Shown here in pieces: positions 1 through 8,961 of a stretch of 39,993 nucleotides of DNA. This DNA comes from Lachnospiraceae bacterium (GTDB taxonomy: Bacteria > Bacillota > Clostridia > Lachnospirales > Lachnospiraceae). The stretch lies in the NCBI GenBank assembly GCA_014804365.1, contig JAAUZX010000043.1:1-39993 (forward strand). Direction: 5' to 3'. The stretch's first letter is position 1, and each line of letters starts with the position of its first letter. The notes under the pieces are model-generated. The model was not told where the DNA came from. It made no database searches and saw only the letters and a list, made by a program, of their open reading frames with translations. The translations under genes were made by a program, and so were the position numbers.

Positions 1-3000
1 AACAACGATTTAGAGAAAGCAAAGATCATGGGTAAGCTGGCGACAGATGCCGGTATGAAAGTTCTGATTGATTTCCACTATTCGGATTTCTGGGCTGACC
101 CGGCGAAGCAGCAGGCACCCAAGGCGTGGAAAGCATTTAGTTTAGCGGAGAAGGAGGCAGAGGTAGAGTCTTATACCTTGTCAAGCTTGAATGCTCTTAG
201 AGATGCAGGCGTTAATGTAGGCATGGTACAGGTCGGCAATGAGACTAACAATGCTATTTGCGGAGAGACTTCTAGAGAAAACATGGCGAAGATTTTCAAC
301 GCGGGCAGTAAAGCGGTAAGGAAATTCGACCCTGAATGCCTTGTGGCATTGCATTTCACAAATCCTGAAAAAGGTGGATGGTATTCGGGCTGGGCAGCGG
401 ATTTAAAGAAGTATGACGTTGACTACGATGTATTTGCAAGCTCTTATTATCCTTTCTGGCACGGAACAACTGATAATCTATACCAGGTATTGAAGGAAGT
501 TGCGGAAACATACGAGAAGAAGGTCATGGTCGCAGAGACATCATGGACGACAAGTTGGGATGACGGTGACGGACATGAGAATACAGCGCCGAGAACATCA
601 CAGGCTCTGAACTATGATATTTCTCTGCAGGGGCAGGCGGATGAGATACGTGATGTTGTCAATGCGGTTAATAGAGTCAACGATACTGTGCCGGGGCAAG
701 CTATCGGTGTATTCTACTGGGAGCCGGCATGGATATCTCCGTATTATGTATATGATGAGGATGGCAATGCCGATGAAAAGTTGGTTAAGCAGAACCAAGA
801 GGCATGGGAGAAGTACGGTTCTGGCTGGGCAGCAAGTTATGCTTCCGAGTATGACCCTGATGATGCCGGCAAGTGGTACGGCGGAAGTGCGGTCGATAAT
901 CAGTCATGGTTTGATTTCGATGGAACAGCGCTTCCTACGGCTAAGATTTACGATTTAATTAGAAAAGGAGCAACAGCAGAGAGGGCTATTTCCAGTATCG
1001 GATTGGCGAAGGATCAGAATCCTTTGGAGGTTCCGCTGGGCGGGACATTTGAATATCCTAAAGCTGTGGCAACTTATAATGATGGAACCAATGAGCGATT
1101 GGATGTTCAGTGGGATCAGGAGGAGAAGAACTTAGTCAATACGGATAAAGTGGGCGAATATATCGTACACGGAACCGTAACAGAAGGCGGCAGGGAATAT
1201 AAGCTGACACTGACCATTAAAATAGTGAGGACATCTTCAGCCAATATTCTTCAGGATCCGGGATTTGAGAAGGGGACCGCGCATCCGGATTGGCAGGTAG
1301 AGGGAGTGGAAAGCTGCGTCAGCAGTCAGGAAAAAGACTGGAAAGAAAATCCGAGAAGCGGAGACTATGCAATGAATTTCTGGTCGGAAAAACCGGCAGA
1401 GTTCAGCGTATCGCAGACGGTTACGCCTGAGGCGGGCAGCTATACTTTTGGCGGTTATATTCAGGGTGACGGTGCAGGCACGGAAGATGTGCAGTATGTT
1501 TTCGTGGAAGTATTTGGCGAGAACGGTGAGAAGAAATTCAGAAGACAGGCAACATTTACTTTAGACGGATGGCGAAATTGGAGTAATCCGGAGATTACGG
1601 GCGTTGAGGTCGAGAAAGGCGATTCTGTTAAAGTTGGAGTAACGATCAAGGCAACGGAGACAGGCACAAGCGGAGTATGGGGAAGCATGGACGACTTCTA
1701 CCTCTACGGCACACACAGCGTTTCCGTAGCCGACAATATCAAGGACGGTGACGTTGAGGTAAGTGTTATAAAGGCAAACAGCGGAGAGAAAGTAAGTGTA
1801 ACGGTTACGCCTGATCAGGGATATTATCTGGATACCATGACACTTTCCGGTGCAAGCATTACTGCCGAGAACTATACAGATATACTCACAAGCAAGAATG
1901 GTACGGTGGCATTTAAGGCTGCTTCCGGTGAAGTCACGAATGCGGCAGTGCTTACATATGCGGCAGAGACAGCGGAGACTAAGAGCGATACCTTTACGAT
2001 GCCTAACGGTAATGTAACGGTCAGCGCGACATTTAAGAGTGTCTTTGGAGAGAATGAAAAGATCGATTTGAACGCTAAGGATGAGGCCGGTAATTATCTG
2101 GTGCAGGTTAACGCAGGAGAAAGTGACAGTCCGGCAGGCGAGAATCCGATCCCGGCACAGTTCTATACGGGTAAGAATGTGACACCGGTTGTAGAATTAT
2201 CCTATAAAGGATATAAGCTGACAACAGCAGATTATACGGTAGCGTATGCGAATAACAAGAATCTTACCACGGAGCAGAGCAAGGCGAAGATCACGCTGAC
2301 TGCGAAGGGAGATAAATTTACCGGCACGAGAGAAATCTTATTTGATATTGAAGAGGATACCAGAAAAGAATTCAGTGCAAAGAAGTTAAAGGTCGTATAC
2401 GAGTCTTCTGACAAGAACGGCAGAACAGATAAGGCGGCACAGGCAGTATACTATCTGGGTAAGGAAAAGGAGATAGAGCCTAAGATCAGTCTGTATAATA
2501 TTGCAGATGATATAACGGATACAAGTAAGGCAGTCGATCCGACTCTGTACACGGTATATTATCAGAACAATAAGAAGATCGGCAAAGCAACACTTGTCGT
2601 ACTTCCGACGGATAAGGCGCTGAACGATCCGAACGGTTACAAAGAGGGTTCGATCACTACAACCTTTACGATTGCAAAATGTCCGGTCAATCAAGAAAAA
2701 GTGGAAGTGACAGTATCTTCCAGCCCGAATTATTATACCGGCAAAAAGGTGGAGCCTTCGGTGACTGTGAAATACAGTTACACGGATCAGGACGGTGTGG
2801 AGAAGACATCCACATTGGCAAAGGGAACGGACTACACGGTTACGTACACCAATAATATAAATGCAAGTGTGTACTGGGTAAAGGAAAACGGCAAATACGA
2901 GAGTATCAATGAAAAGAAAGTGCCGACGCTTAAAATCACCGGTAAAGGAAACTTTGCAGGGACGAGAACCACCGTAGATCTTAAGGCGGGCGGTAAGGCG

Positions 3001-4536
3001 GGTGATACTAAGTTCACGTTCGAGATCAGACCCAGAGACTTAAGCAATACGACAGTGACAGCAGCGGATCTGGCGGAGAAGAGTGCGCAGGCACCGAAGA
3101 TTACGGTGAAAGACGGCACGAAAGCAGTTGCGGCAAGCCAGTATGAGATCATTGAGATCAAGCGTACACATGATGAAAACGGAACTGCACTTGCAGAAGA
3201 TAAAGTGGAGACGATTTATTCTAAAGAAGACAGAACCGGTATCGCTAAGGTTACGGCAGCGGGCACTTATGCAGTGAAGATTGCTGGGAAAGAGAAAGTC
3301 AATTATGCAGGGGAGCGGTCAGTATCCTTCCGTGTGGTAGATAAGGATTATCTGATTCCCAATGTGAAGATTGCAGTGAGCGGTAAGTTCTATTATACCG
3401 GCAGTCCGGTGAAGCTGACGACAACGGGAGACGCACCCAATATAAAGGTGACAATGGGTGCAGGTGCAACAGCCATTGTGCTGACGGAGCAGGATAGTAT
3501 AAACTCTGATAAGGACGGTTACTATGTAGGCTATGCGAACAATACCAATGCAGGCCGGGCTACGATCACGATTACCGGTACGGGTAAATATGTCGGCACC
3601 AAGACAGCGGTATTTACGATCAATAAGCGCACACTGGCAGGGGAAGTTACTAAGGACAGCGATAAAGACAAGAAGGGAGAGCTTCAGACACCGAAACTGT
3701 CTGTGAAGAATGTGGTAGCGAAGCAGGACGGTAAGTGGACCCCTTCGACGGAAGATAGCGGGCTGTTGATCAACAGCGATACGACAGAATACGGTTCTTT
3801 GGAAATTCCTTATACAGGATATGCACCGAATCCGGAATTACGATTCAGTTCCAAGAACTGTGACGCGGCACAGAATGAAGTGTTGAATGAGCTGTCAAGC
3901 AGCGATTATACGGTTACTTATGCGATCGGTAAATGGACGGACGGTAAAGCGCCTGTCACGGCGACGATCAAAGGTAAGGGCAATTACAGCGGCAGCGTGA
4001 AGATTCCGAATCTGTTTACAGTGTCAGCTAGAAACTTGAAAGATTTCAGCATTGATGTAGCTTCCGTTACATATAGCGGCAAGGCACTGAAACCGGCAGT
4101 TACCTTCCGGGACAAAAATGGCAAGACCGTTGATTTGAAACTCAATACGGCTTACAGCATAAGTTATAAAGATAATATAAATATTATGAGTGTAAGTAAG
4201 AAGCAGCCTACACTCACCGTTAAGGTGAAGGGCAACGGTTGGATTACAGATAATGATGATCCCGATACGAAGACCAGAATACTGAACTTTACCATTGATC
4301 AGGCGGAGATTACCAAGGCGGATATCGAGGATGTGAAGTTCCAGACCTTCTTAGGTAAAGCACTGAAGCCGAAGGTTACTGTCAAAGTGAACGGCAGGAA
4401 GCTGAAAGAAGGCAAGGATTATACGCTGGCTTACAGTAAAAATGTCAAACGCGGAGGCACGGCAACAGTTACGATCACAGGTAAAGGTAATTATTTCACC
4501 AGACAGCCTATTGTGAAGAACTTTGTAATCAAATAA
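1..4536 (+). CDS. Arabinogalactan endo-beta-1,4-galactanase (GH53) with long repeat tail, 5' partial
   Basis: The gene runs in from the left edge; 1511 residues are visible (numbered from base 1). Residues 1 to about 320 are the GH53 barrel: an FHYSDFWADPAKQ segment, the acid/base Glu in VGNETNN (about E81) and the nucleophile Glu in VAETSW (about E179). Roughly the first 80-100 residues of the barrel and any signal peptide lie outside the window. A bacterial Ig-like (Big_4-type) domain follows at about 325-405, then a beta-sandwich that looks carbohydrate-binding (about 411-560, starting ILQDPGFEKG and ending DDFYLYG), then a long series of roughly 100-residue repeats with the pattern YTGK..P.V, Y.NN and ITGKGN.GT. 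The family cuts beta-1,4-galactan side chains of pectin. The protein is presumably secreted or surface-held. No LPXTG motif, dockerin or C-terminal membrane helix is seen, so the mode of attachment is unknown. Confidence 0.93.
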   Translation, partial: NNDLEKAKIMGKLATDAGMKVLIDFHYSDFWADPAKQQAPKAWKAFSLAEKEAEVESYTLSSLNALRDAGVNVGMVQVGNETNNAICGETSRENMAKIFNAGSKAVRKFDPECLVALHFTNPEKGGWYSGWAADLKKYDVDYDVFASSYYPFWHGTTDNLYQVLKEVAETYEKKVMVAETSWTTSWDDGDGHENTAPRTSQALNYDISLQGQADEIRDVVNAVNRVNDTVPGQAIGVFYWEPAWISPYYVYDEDGNADEKLVKQNQEAWEKYGSGWAASYASEYDPDDAGKWYGGSAVDNQSWFDFDGTALPTAKIYDLIRKGATAERAISSIGLAKDQNPLEVPLGGTFEYPKAVATYNDGTNERLDVQWDQEEKNLVNTDKVGEYIVHGTVTEGGREYKLTLTIKIVRTSSANILQDPGFEKGTAHPDWQVEGVESCVSSQEKDWKENPRSGDYAMNFWSEKPAEFSVSQTVTPEAGSYTFGGYIQGDGAGTEDVQYVFVEVFGENGEKKFRRQATFTLDGWRNWSNPEITGVEVEKGDSVKVGVTIKATETGTSGVWGSMDDFYLYGTHSVSVADNIKDGDVEVSVIKANSGEKVSVTVTPDQGYYLDTMTLSGASITAENYTDILTSKNGTVAFKAASGEVTNAAVLTYAAETAETKSDTFTMPNGNVTVSATFKSVFGENEKIDLNAKDEAGNYLVQVNAGESDSPAGENPIPAQFYTGKNVTPVVELSYKGYKLTTADYTVAYANNKNLTTEQSKAKITLTAKGDKFTGTREILFDIEEDTRKEFSAKKLKVVYESSDKNGRTDKAAQAVYYLGKEKEIEPKISLYNIADDITDTSKAVDPTLYTVYYQNNKKIGKATLVVLPTDKALNDPNGYKEGSITTTFTIAKCPVNQEKVEVTVSSSPNYYTGKKVEPSVTVKYSYTDQDGVEKTSTLAKGTDYTVTYTNNINASVYWVKENGKYESINEKKVPTLKITGKGNFAGTRTTVDLKAGGKAGDTKFTFEIRPRDLSNTTVTAADLAEKSAQAPKITVKDGTKAVAASQYEIIEIKRTHDENGTALAEDKVETIYSKEDRTGIAKVTAAGTYAVKIAGKEKVNYAGERSVSFRVVDKDYLIPNVKIAVSGKFYYTGSPVKLTTTGDAPNIKVTMGAGATAIVLTEQDSINSDKDGYYVGYANNTNAGRATITITGTGKYVGTKTAVFTINKRTLAGEVTKDSDKDKKGELQTPKLSVKNVVAKQDGKWTPSTEDSGLLINSDTTEYGSLEIPYTGYAPNPELRFSSKNCDAAQNEVLNELSSSDYTVTYAIGKWTDGKAPVTATIKGKGNYSGSVKIPNLFTVSARNLKDFSIDVASVTYSGKALKPAVTFRDKNGKTVDLKLNTAYSISYKDNINIMSVSKKQPTLTVKVKGNGWITDNDDPDTKTRILNFTIDQAEITKADIEDVKFQTFLGKALKPKVTVKVNGRKLKEGKDYTLAYSKNVKRGGTATVTITGKGNYFTRQPIVKNFVIK

Positions 4537-4582
4537 ATAAGTGATATGCATATGAGTCAGTACTTAGAGGTGCATAGTTTGG

Positions 4583-4613
4583 AGAGGGGCAGAAGATTAT
4601 CTTCTGTCTCTCT
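4583..4613 (+). terminator. Candidate terminator of the GH53 gene
   Basis: A 14-bp stem (4583-4596 with 4600-4613, two G-U pairs, loop TTA) lies about 45 bases after the stop codon. The following bases are only partly T-rich, so a true intrinsic terminator is likely but not certain. Confidence 0.55.
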
Positions 4614-4918
4614 TCGCGTATGATAGTTTGTTAAAGATGGAAGCCCCGAGCCTCTTCGAACCGCCATTTCGTAAATTTTTAACAAGACCCCAAATTAGCA
4701 AGCGGAAAAAAGAAAAAGTGGCAATTATCAAAAAAGTAGTATATAATATTAAGAAAATACAATTTAACAGGGAAGATGTTTTGAATATGATGTACCAAAA
4801 TATTATACTGTTAAGTGTTTTAAATTATTTTAAGAACGATAGAGTATATGCCGGATTTGCTCGAAGGATGCAAAAAAATGGGTATAATTGTTACAGATAT
4901 TTTTGGAGAAAATAGCGT
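4614..4918. other. AT-rich gap without a convincing gene
   Basis: Base composition drops sharply here relative to the GH53 gene. A possible promoter is TGGCAA at 4719-4724, 17 bases before TATAAT at 4742-4747, which would drive the gene pair that follows. A short open stretch at 4848-4931 (starting MPDLLEGCKKMG) reads like the end of a protein but has no good start site. A 95-codon frame at 4628-4915 has a TTG start, no ribosome site and an atypical composition. Both may be remnants. Confidence 0.4.
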
Positions 4919-5194
4919 ATGCTTCAAATAGTATCTGAAAAGGCAGGGATCGATATGTATAATATAAAAGAAAAAACGAAAGAAATGGCATCATTCGTTA
5001 TCGGAATCAGTAGCGAAACGTTTAAAGAGTTTGACCATGATGATGAGATGAATTTTTTGAACCAAGCAGACAGGAAAGGATGTGGCTTTTTGCCAAATAC
5101 CGATAGTCAGGTTATTGGCAGAGGGAATCCGTTGCTTGCAAGAGATGAATTTCTTTCAATGGATGAAGTGAATAGGGGACTATTTGGAGAGTAA
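4919..5194 (+). CDS. Small protein of unknown function, first gene of AT-rich pair
   Basis: A 91-residue hydrophilic, acidic protein that I do not recognise. The start is supported by GGAGAA about 9 bases upstream; an alternative start lies at 4954. The middle carries VIGISSETFKEFDHDDE, and the C-terminus has a notable GRGNPLLARDEF segment followed by an acidic end. There is no membrane segment or signal peptide. Its stop codon is 2 bases before the start of the next gene, so the two are almost certainly co-translated. Codon use is AT-rich, unlike the neighbours on both sides, which suggests acquisition. The arrangement of a small soluble protein followed by a membrane-tailed partner is seen in some toxin-antitoxin and phage-defence pairs, but nothing in the sequence proves that role. 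Confidence 0.65.
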   Translation: MLQIVSEKAGIDMYNIKEKTKEMASFVIGISSETFKEFDHDDEMNFLNQADRKGCGFLPNTDSQVIGRGNPLLARDEFLSMDEVNRGLFGE

Positions 5195-5196
5195 AT

Positions 5197-5931
5197 ATGG
5201 ATGAAGTTACCAAAGTTTATGAGGATAGGGCATTACAGCGTGAGCTGGAAGAGATATACAGCCAGTATCATAATTCAATAAAAATATTCATAGGTCAACT
5301 GGAAGTTTTGCAAAATAAATTTCCAGTTGAAATTTTAAATGAGATTCGTGCGGTTTTTTCTCATATAGCGAAAGCATATGTCTGTGAAAGCGAGGAAGTT
5401 GCATGGGAGAATGTCAATAAAGCGAAAGGGCATATTAAGAGGGCGCAACTGGATGCTTATAAATATATGTGTTATGCTTTCAGTAAATATTATATTGAAT
5501 TTCGTGAGTTGTATAAGAATGTAGACTTATCTTATGTAAACAATGGTGATTTTATAAATGAATTATCAAAAACTTATGCATCTGCGATTGTAAAGGCTGA
5601 AAATGCAAGAATGGTAGAAGCAAAGGCGAATGATGTCATTGAGTCATATGAAAAATACGAAGCTGCATATAATGAATATGCAGCAGTATACAGATTGATT
5701 ATTACTAATCTGCCAATTACAGAAAAGTTGCAACAGAAGGAGAAATTGGAAAAAGAGGAATTTGATAAGAAAATAGCAGTTTTGGAAAAAGGTAATGAAG
5801 ATTTGCTGAAGCAATTTTCTGATTTGCAGGATGCGAATAGTAAGGAAAAGAAAAAGAATGCAATACTTACATATGTATCAATAGGTCTTGGTATTCTTTC
5901 TGTTGTCTTAGGAATAGTTGCATTTATATAA
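5197..5931 (+). CDS. Coiled-coil protein with C-terminal membrane anchor, unknown function
   Basis: A 244-residue protein, largely helical and rich in Glu, Lys and Ala. Residues 1-110 form a helical region with FPVEILNEIRAVFSHIAKAY. Residues about 120-220 look like coiled coil (a KLQQKEKLEKEEFDKK segment). The last ~20 residues (YVSIGLGILSVVLGIVAFI) are a single hydrophobic helix, so it is probably a tail-anchored inner-membrane protein with the bulk in the cytoplasm. It starts 2 bases after the stop of the preceding small gene and is followed by a good terminator, making a compact two-gene unit. AT-rich codon use matches its partner. I do not recognise a family. A role as membrane effector or sensor of a two-gene defence or stress module is a guess from architecture only. 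Confidence 0.72.
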   Translation: MDEVTKVYEDRALQRELEEIYSQYHNSIKIFIGQLEVLQNKFPVEILNEIRAVFSHIAKAYVCESEEVAWENVNKAKGHIKRAQLDAYKYMCYAFSKYYIEFRELYKNVDLSYVNNGDFINELSKTYASAIVKAENARMVEAKANDVIESYEKYEAAYNEYAAVYRLIITNLPITEKLQQKEKLEKEEFDKKIAVLEKGNEDLLKQFSDLQDANSKEKKKNAILTYVSIGLGILSVVLGIVAFI

Positions 5932-5971
5932 AAGGTTTAAGGAAAATATATCCTGTCACAAAATGATTGGT

Positions 5972-6013
5972 GGGGTTCACGGTGACGACTGGTGAGCCTC
6001 TCTTTGTTTTTTT
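5972..6013 (+). terminator. Rho-independent terminator after the AT-rich pair
   Basis: GGGGTTCAC at 5972-5980 pairs with GTGAGCCTC at 5992-6000 (9 bp, two G-U pairs), followed directly by a T-rich run to 6013. Confidence 0.75.
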
Positions 6014-6056
6014 AATGCTGCTGGATTGTGTTTTGAAAACTTGTAAAGTGGTGTTA

Positions 6057-6086
6057 TTGTACATGACTCGGAAAAAGTGGTATAAT
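6057..6086 (+). promoter_or_regulatory. Sigma-A promoter of the chemoreceptor gene
   Basis: TTGTAC (6057-6062), an 18-base spacer, then a perfect TATAAT (6081-6086). Transcription would start near 6093, leaving a leader of about 65 bases before the start codon. Confidence 0.7.
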
Positions 6087-6158
6087 AGCTATGATACTGA
6101 AAGCGACTGTCGGAGCATCTGCATAATGCAGGGCCGTGCAAGAAAAGAGGAAAATCAT

Positions 6159-7886
6159 ATGAAAAGAGAAAAAACCAGAAAGATGGGAATCCGGAATAAA
6201 ATCGTGCTGCCGACAACGGCATTGATTATAATACTATGTCTCGTCATGGGCGTGAATTCTTATAAGCGCACGGAGAATGGTTTGATTGCAATGGGGGTGG
6301 AGGAAGCGCGAATGGCGGCTGTGATCTCCACGAAGGTGATTGATACGGAGAAACTGGCTGTATTGGCGCCGGGATCTGAAGACAGCGCAGAGTATGCAGA
6401 CATTCTTGCGGCGATGTCGGGTGTCAGAGAGGAATGCGGTATTCAATATCTGTATACATTATATACCGACGGCAGACAAGTGTATTATGGAATCGATACA
6501 GATAATACACAGAGTCGCAGCGAGTTCGGCAAAGTTTTTGAAGTGTCTTATCAGGAGCTGCAGGGAGTCTTTCAGGGGGAGGAATACGTACAGGATTATA
6601 TTGATTCGACGGAAGATGGAGAGCTGATCTCGGCATATATGCCGATTTGGGATGACAGTGGAGCGGTTGTGGGAGTTGTGGGATGTGACTATGATGCTTC
6701 CGGCGTCGTGCAGCGGTTGGATGATATTCTTAAGCAGACTGTAGCTATTACCGTAATTTGTCTGATCGTTGCGCTGGCGATTATCAATCTCATTGTAGGG
6801 AGGATCATCAGGAGCCTGCATACGGTAGACGGTAAGATATATGAACTGGTGAATAATGAGGGAGATCTTACGCAGAGGCTGGAGATACATACCGGCGATG
6901 AGATGGAACTGATCGCAGAGAATGTAAATGCGCTTTTAGGATACATAAGAAACATTATGATCAATATTTCAGATAATTCTGACCGGCTCAATGAGTCTTC
7001 AAGTGCGATAGCAGAGAACCTGTCTCTGGCGGGAGAGAGCATAACGAATGTATCCGCAACAATGGAGGAGATGAGCGCGGCTATGGAAGAATCCAGCGCA
7101 TCGTTGGATCAGGTCAATGATTCGATCGGAACGGTATTTGGTTCTATCGAGGAGATTTATCGTCAGGCTGAGGATGGAAGCCGTTCTTCCAATGAGATCA
7201 TGAGCAATGCGTCAGAGGTATATCAGAACGCCGTGGAGAACAGACGCGATGCGGAAGCGCAGGCGGCAGATATGGCGGCGGCAGTCCAGAATAAGATCGA
7301 GAAATCCAAGGAAGTGGAGCAGATTCGGGACCTTACGAAGAATATTATCAGTATTACATCAGAAACAAACCTATTGGCATTAAACGCCAGCATCGAGGCG
7401 GCACGGGCAGGAGAATCCGGCAGAGGTTTTGCAGTGGTAGCTGATCAGATCGGAAAGCTGGCGACGAATTCGGCTGATGCGGCAACAGAGATTCAGAAGG
7501 TGACGGCGGAAGTGATCGCGGCAGTGGATGAACTGGCGGCAGAAGCAGAAGTAATGATCAACTTTATGAACGAGACTGCTATGGGCGGCTATGAGCAGCT
7601 TCTTAAGACCAGTGAGAATTACCGGAGTGATGTGGGCAGCATGAATGAGATGATGCAGAGATTTGCGTCAGAGAGCGAAGAATTGCGGCGCAGTATGGAT
7701 CTGATCAGAGAATCGGTAGAGGGTATCAAGACAGCGGTGAACGAGAGCGCAATAGGGATCAGCAATGTGTCGGATACAGTGGTCGGTTTAACAGAAAGTG
7801 TCAGCGATATCGACAAACAGGCGGATTCTAATCTGGGAGTTTCCGGACTGCTGAGGAGTGAGGTAAGCAAGTTTAAATTGCATTGA
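6159..7886 (+). CDS. Methyl-accepting chemotaxis protein (membrane chemoreceptor)
   Basis: A 575-residue chemoreceptor that would signal to the CheA/CheW array. I chose the start at [10 protein letters not shown] because AGAGG lies just upstream and a good promoter sits at 6057-6086; the frame is open further upstream but that part would precede the promoter. The order is: TM1 (about residues 14-35), an extracellular sensor domain of about 155 residues with a Cache-like pattern ([10 protein letters not shown] near its end), TM2 (about 194-216), HAMP, then a long helical cytoplasmic domain. The signalling tip is clear: [20 protein letters not shown] followed by [16 protein letters not shown]. 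It differs slightly from the usual [11 protein letters not shown] consensus but keeps the core. It is monocistronic, with its own promoter and terminator. The ligand cannot be told from sequence. Confidence 0.93.
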   Translation: MKREKTRKMGIRNKIVLPTTALIIILCLVMGVNSYKRTENGLIAMGVEEARMAAVISTKVIDTEKLAVLAPGSEDSAEYADILAAMSGVREECGIQYLYTLYTDGRQVYYGIDTDNTQSRSEFGKVFEVSYQELQGVFQGEEYVQDYIDSTEDGELISAYMPIWDDSGAVVGVVGCDYDASGVVQRLDDILKQTVAITVICLIVALAIINLIVGRIIRSLHTVDGKIYELVNNEGDLTQRLEIHTGDEMELIAENVNALLGYIRNIMINISDNSDRLNESSSAIAENLSLAGESITNVSATMEEMSAAMEESSASLDQVNDSIGTVFGSIEEIYRQAEDGSRSSNEIMSNASEVYQNAVENRRDAEAQAADMAAAVQNKIEKSKEVEQIRDLTKNIISITSETNLLALNASIEAARAGESGRGFAVVADQIGKLATNSADAATEIQKVTAEVIAAVDELAAEAEVMINFMNETAMGGYEQLLKTSENYRSDVGSMNEMMQRFASESEELRRSMDLIRESVEGIKTAVNESAIGISNVSDTVVGLTESVSDIDKQADSNLGVSGLLRSEVSKFKLH

Positions 7887-7946
7887 GACAAGACGGAGGA
7901 TACGTCAGTATGGCATTGACGGGAAATTTCTTTAGATGAAGTCAGA

Positions 7947-7984
7947 AAAGCGCGATAAGATTCTTTCTTATTGTGCTTTTTTGT
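7947..7984 (+). terminator. Rho-independent terminator of the chemoreceptor gene
   Basis: A 14-bp stem (7947-7960 with 7966-7979, two G-U pairs, 5-base loop) followed by a run of T. Confidence 0.85.
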
Positions 7985-8037
7985 GTTAGAATAGTAATGC
8001 GCCCGTTAAGATGAAGGGTGCACAGAGAAACTTCGGC

Positions 8038-8066
8038 TTGACAAAGCCTTACATATCTGGTAGGTT
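8038..8066 (+). promoter_or_regulatory. Possible promoter for mecA
   Basis: A perfect TTGACA at 8038-8043, 17 bases before a weak -10 TAGGTT at 8061-8066. This would give a leader of about 35 bases. An alternative -10 (TAGAAT at 7987-7992) lacks a good -35. Confidence 0.45.
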
Positions 8067-8107
8067 TGTGGTCGGTAACCGAAAGAAAACAGAGGATAAC
8101 AGGCTAT

Positions 8108-8773
8108 ATGGAATATAAGAAAATCAATGACGCGACGGTACAGTGTATTGTTACAGCGGAAGATATGCTTGAATATGGACTGACTCTGTCAGACATATTC
8201 GAGAGAAATGAGAAGGGCGAGGGATTTTTGCGGGATATTATTGAGCGCGCGCATGACGAAGTGGGCTATACGTTAAACGGAGAGAGTATTGCCATGCAGA
8301 TCACGCCGCTACAGGATAAGGGACTCGCAGTCACTTTTACAAATGAGAGCCCTATGGGTTTCCGGGATATTCTACAGCACTTGAAGGAAGTCCTGCAGGG
8401 AGTCAGTGCAGAGCTTGGCAGACAGGATGAAGAGGAACGCCGTGCTGCGGGGCAGAAGAAAAAGGAAGAATACGAGGATAACAGGCGGATGTTCGTGTTT
8501 GCCACGCTTCATCAGGCCATGCAGTATACTGCGTCTATTCCGAAGAATCTGTCTGTGAAGAGCCACCTTTATAAAGAGGGAGAAGTGTATTGCCTTGTGG
8601 TGGAGAAGAACCGGCTGTCTTACAAGATGTTTAATAAGATTAGTGCGCAGGCAGTGGAGTTCGGTAACCTGATTGCGGTTTCCGAAGAGAGGATGCTGTA
8701 CTTAGAAGAGCATGGCGAGTGTCTGATCGCAGACCGGGCGGTAAGTAAACTGCGCAAGATATATCTGGCGTAA
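8108..8773 (+). CDS. mecA: MecA-family adaptor protein for ClpC/ClpP proteolysis
   Basis: A 221-residue protein. The N-terminal 80 residues (MEYKKINDATVQCIVTAEDM..., then LSDIFERNEKGEGFLRDIIERA) match the substrate-binding N-domain of MecA, with the IKFYI-type strand replaced by VQCIV. A charged linker (RQDEEERRAAGQKKKEEYED) at about residues 113-132 leads to a C-terminal domain (about 135-221) that in MecA binds ClpC: MFVFATLHQAMQYTASI, then SHLYKEGEVYCLVVEK. In Bacillus, MecA targets ComK and others to ClpCP and nucleates the ClpC hexamer. The start was placed at 8108 because AGAGGA lies just upstream; the frame extends 14 codons further without a ribosome site. It stands alone, between a terminator and the helicase leader. 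Family confidence is high; the substrate here is unknown. Confidence 0.85.
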   Translation: MEYKKINDATVQCIVTAEDMLEYGLTLSDIFERNEKGEGFLRDIIERAHDEVGYTLNGESIAMQITPLQDKGLAVTFTNESPMGFRDILQHLKEVLQGVSAELGRQDEEERRAAGQKKKEEYEDNRRMFVFATLHQAMQYTASIPKNLSVKSHLYKEGEVYCLVVEKNRLSYKMFNKISAQAVEFGNLIAVSEERMLYLEEHGECLIADRAVSKLRKIYLA

Positions 8774-8798
8774 GCGTATCAATAGCATAGAAATAATG

Positions 8799-8855
8799 TG
8801 ATAATGTGTGCTGTCATATCCTTGGTGATTGCAGGGGATGTGGCAGCAATTATCA
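8799..8855 (+). promoter_or_regulatory. Long hairpin between mecA and the helicase gene
   Basis: TGATAAT (8799-8805) plus a 13-base arm (8809-8821) pair with 8836-8848 plus ATTATCA (8849-8855). That gives about 20 bp with two G-U pairs, a 3-base bulge and a 14-base loop. There is no T-run after it, so it is an atypical terminator. It may end mecA transcripts or stabilise their 3' end. Confidence 0.5.
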
Positions 8856-8873
8856 TGTCCGGAGCATGCGTAT

Positions 8874-8903
8874 TTGTTGGTAAAAGAGAGAAAACTCTAC
8901 TAT
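8874..8903 (+). promoter_or_regulatory. Possible promoter for the DEAD-box helicase gene
   Basis: TTGTTG (8874-8879), an 18-base spacer and TACTAT (8898-8903). The predicted transcript start near 8910 lies after the first in-frame ATG (8902), which supports the later start at 8962. Confidence 0.45.
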
Positions 8904-8961
8904 GATGGAAGAGTTTGTGCGAATTATAACAAAATTATATGAAAATCAGAATGGAGTATGT

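Noticed and set aside
4189..4214. AGTGTA ... TACACT pair resembling the YtrA operator inside the galactanase gene
   Set aside because: Spacing is 14, not 13 bases, flanking symmetry is absent and it lies in a coding repeat far from a promoter; chance match.
4645..4675. TTCGAAC-containing stretch reminiscent of a tRNA T-arm (possible att site)
   Set aside because: Flanking bases do not pair as a T-stem on either strand and no other tRNA arms are present.
4628..4915. 95-codon open frame starting with TTG
   Set aside because: No ribosome site, mixed composition along its length, no recognisable domain; more likely leader or remnant sequence.
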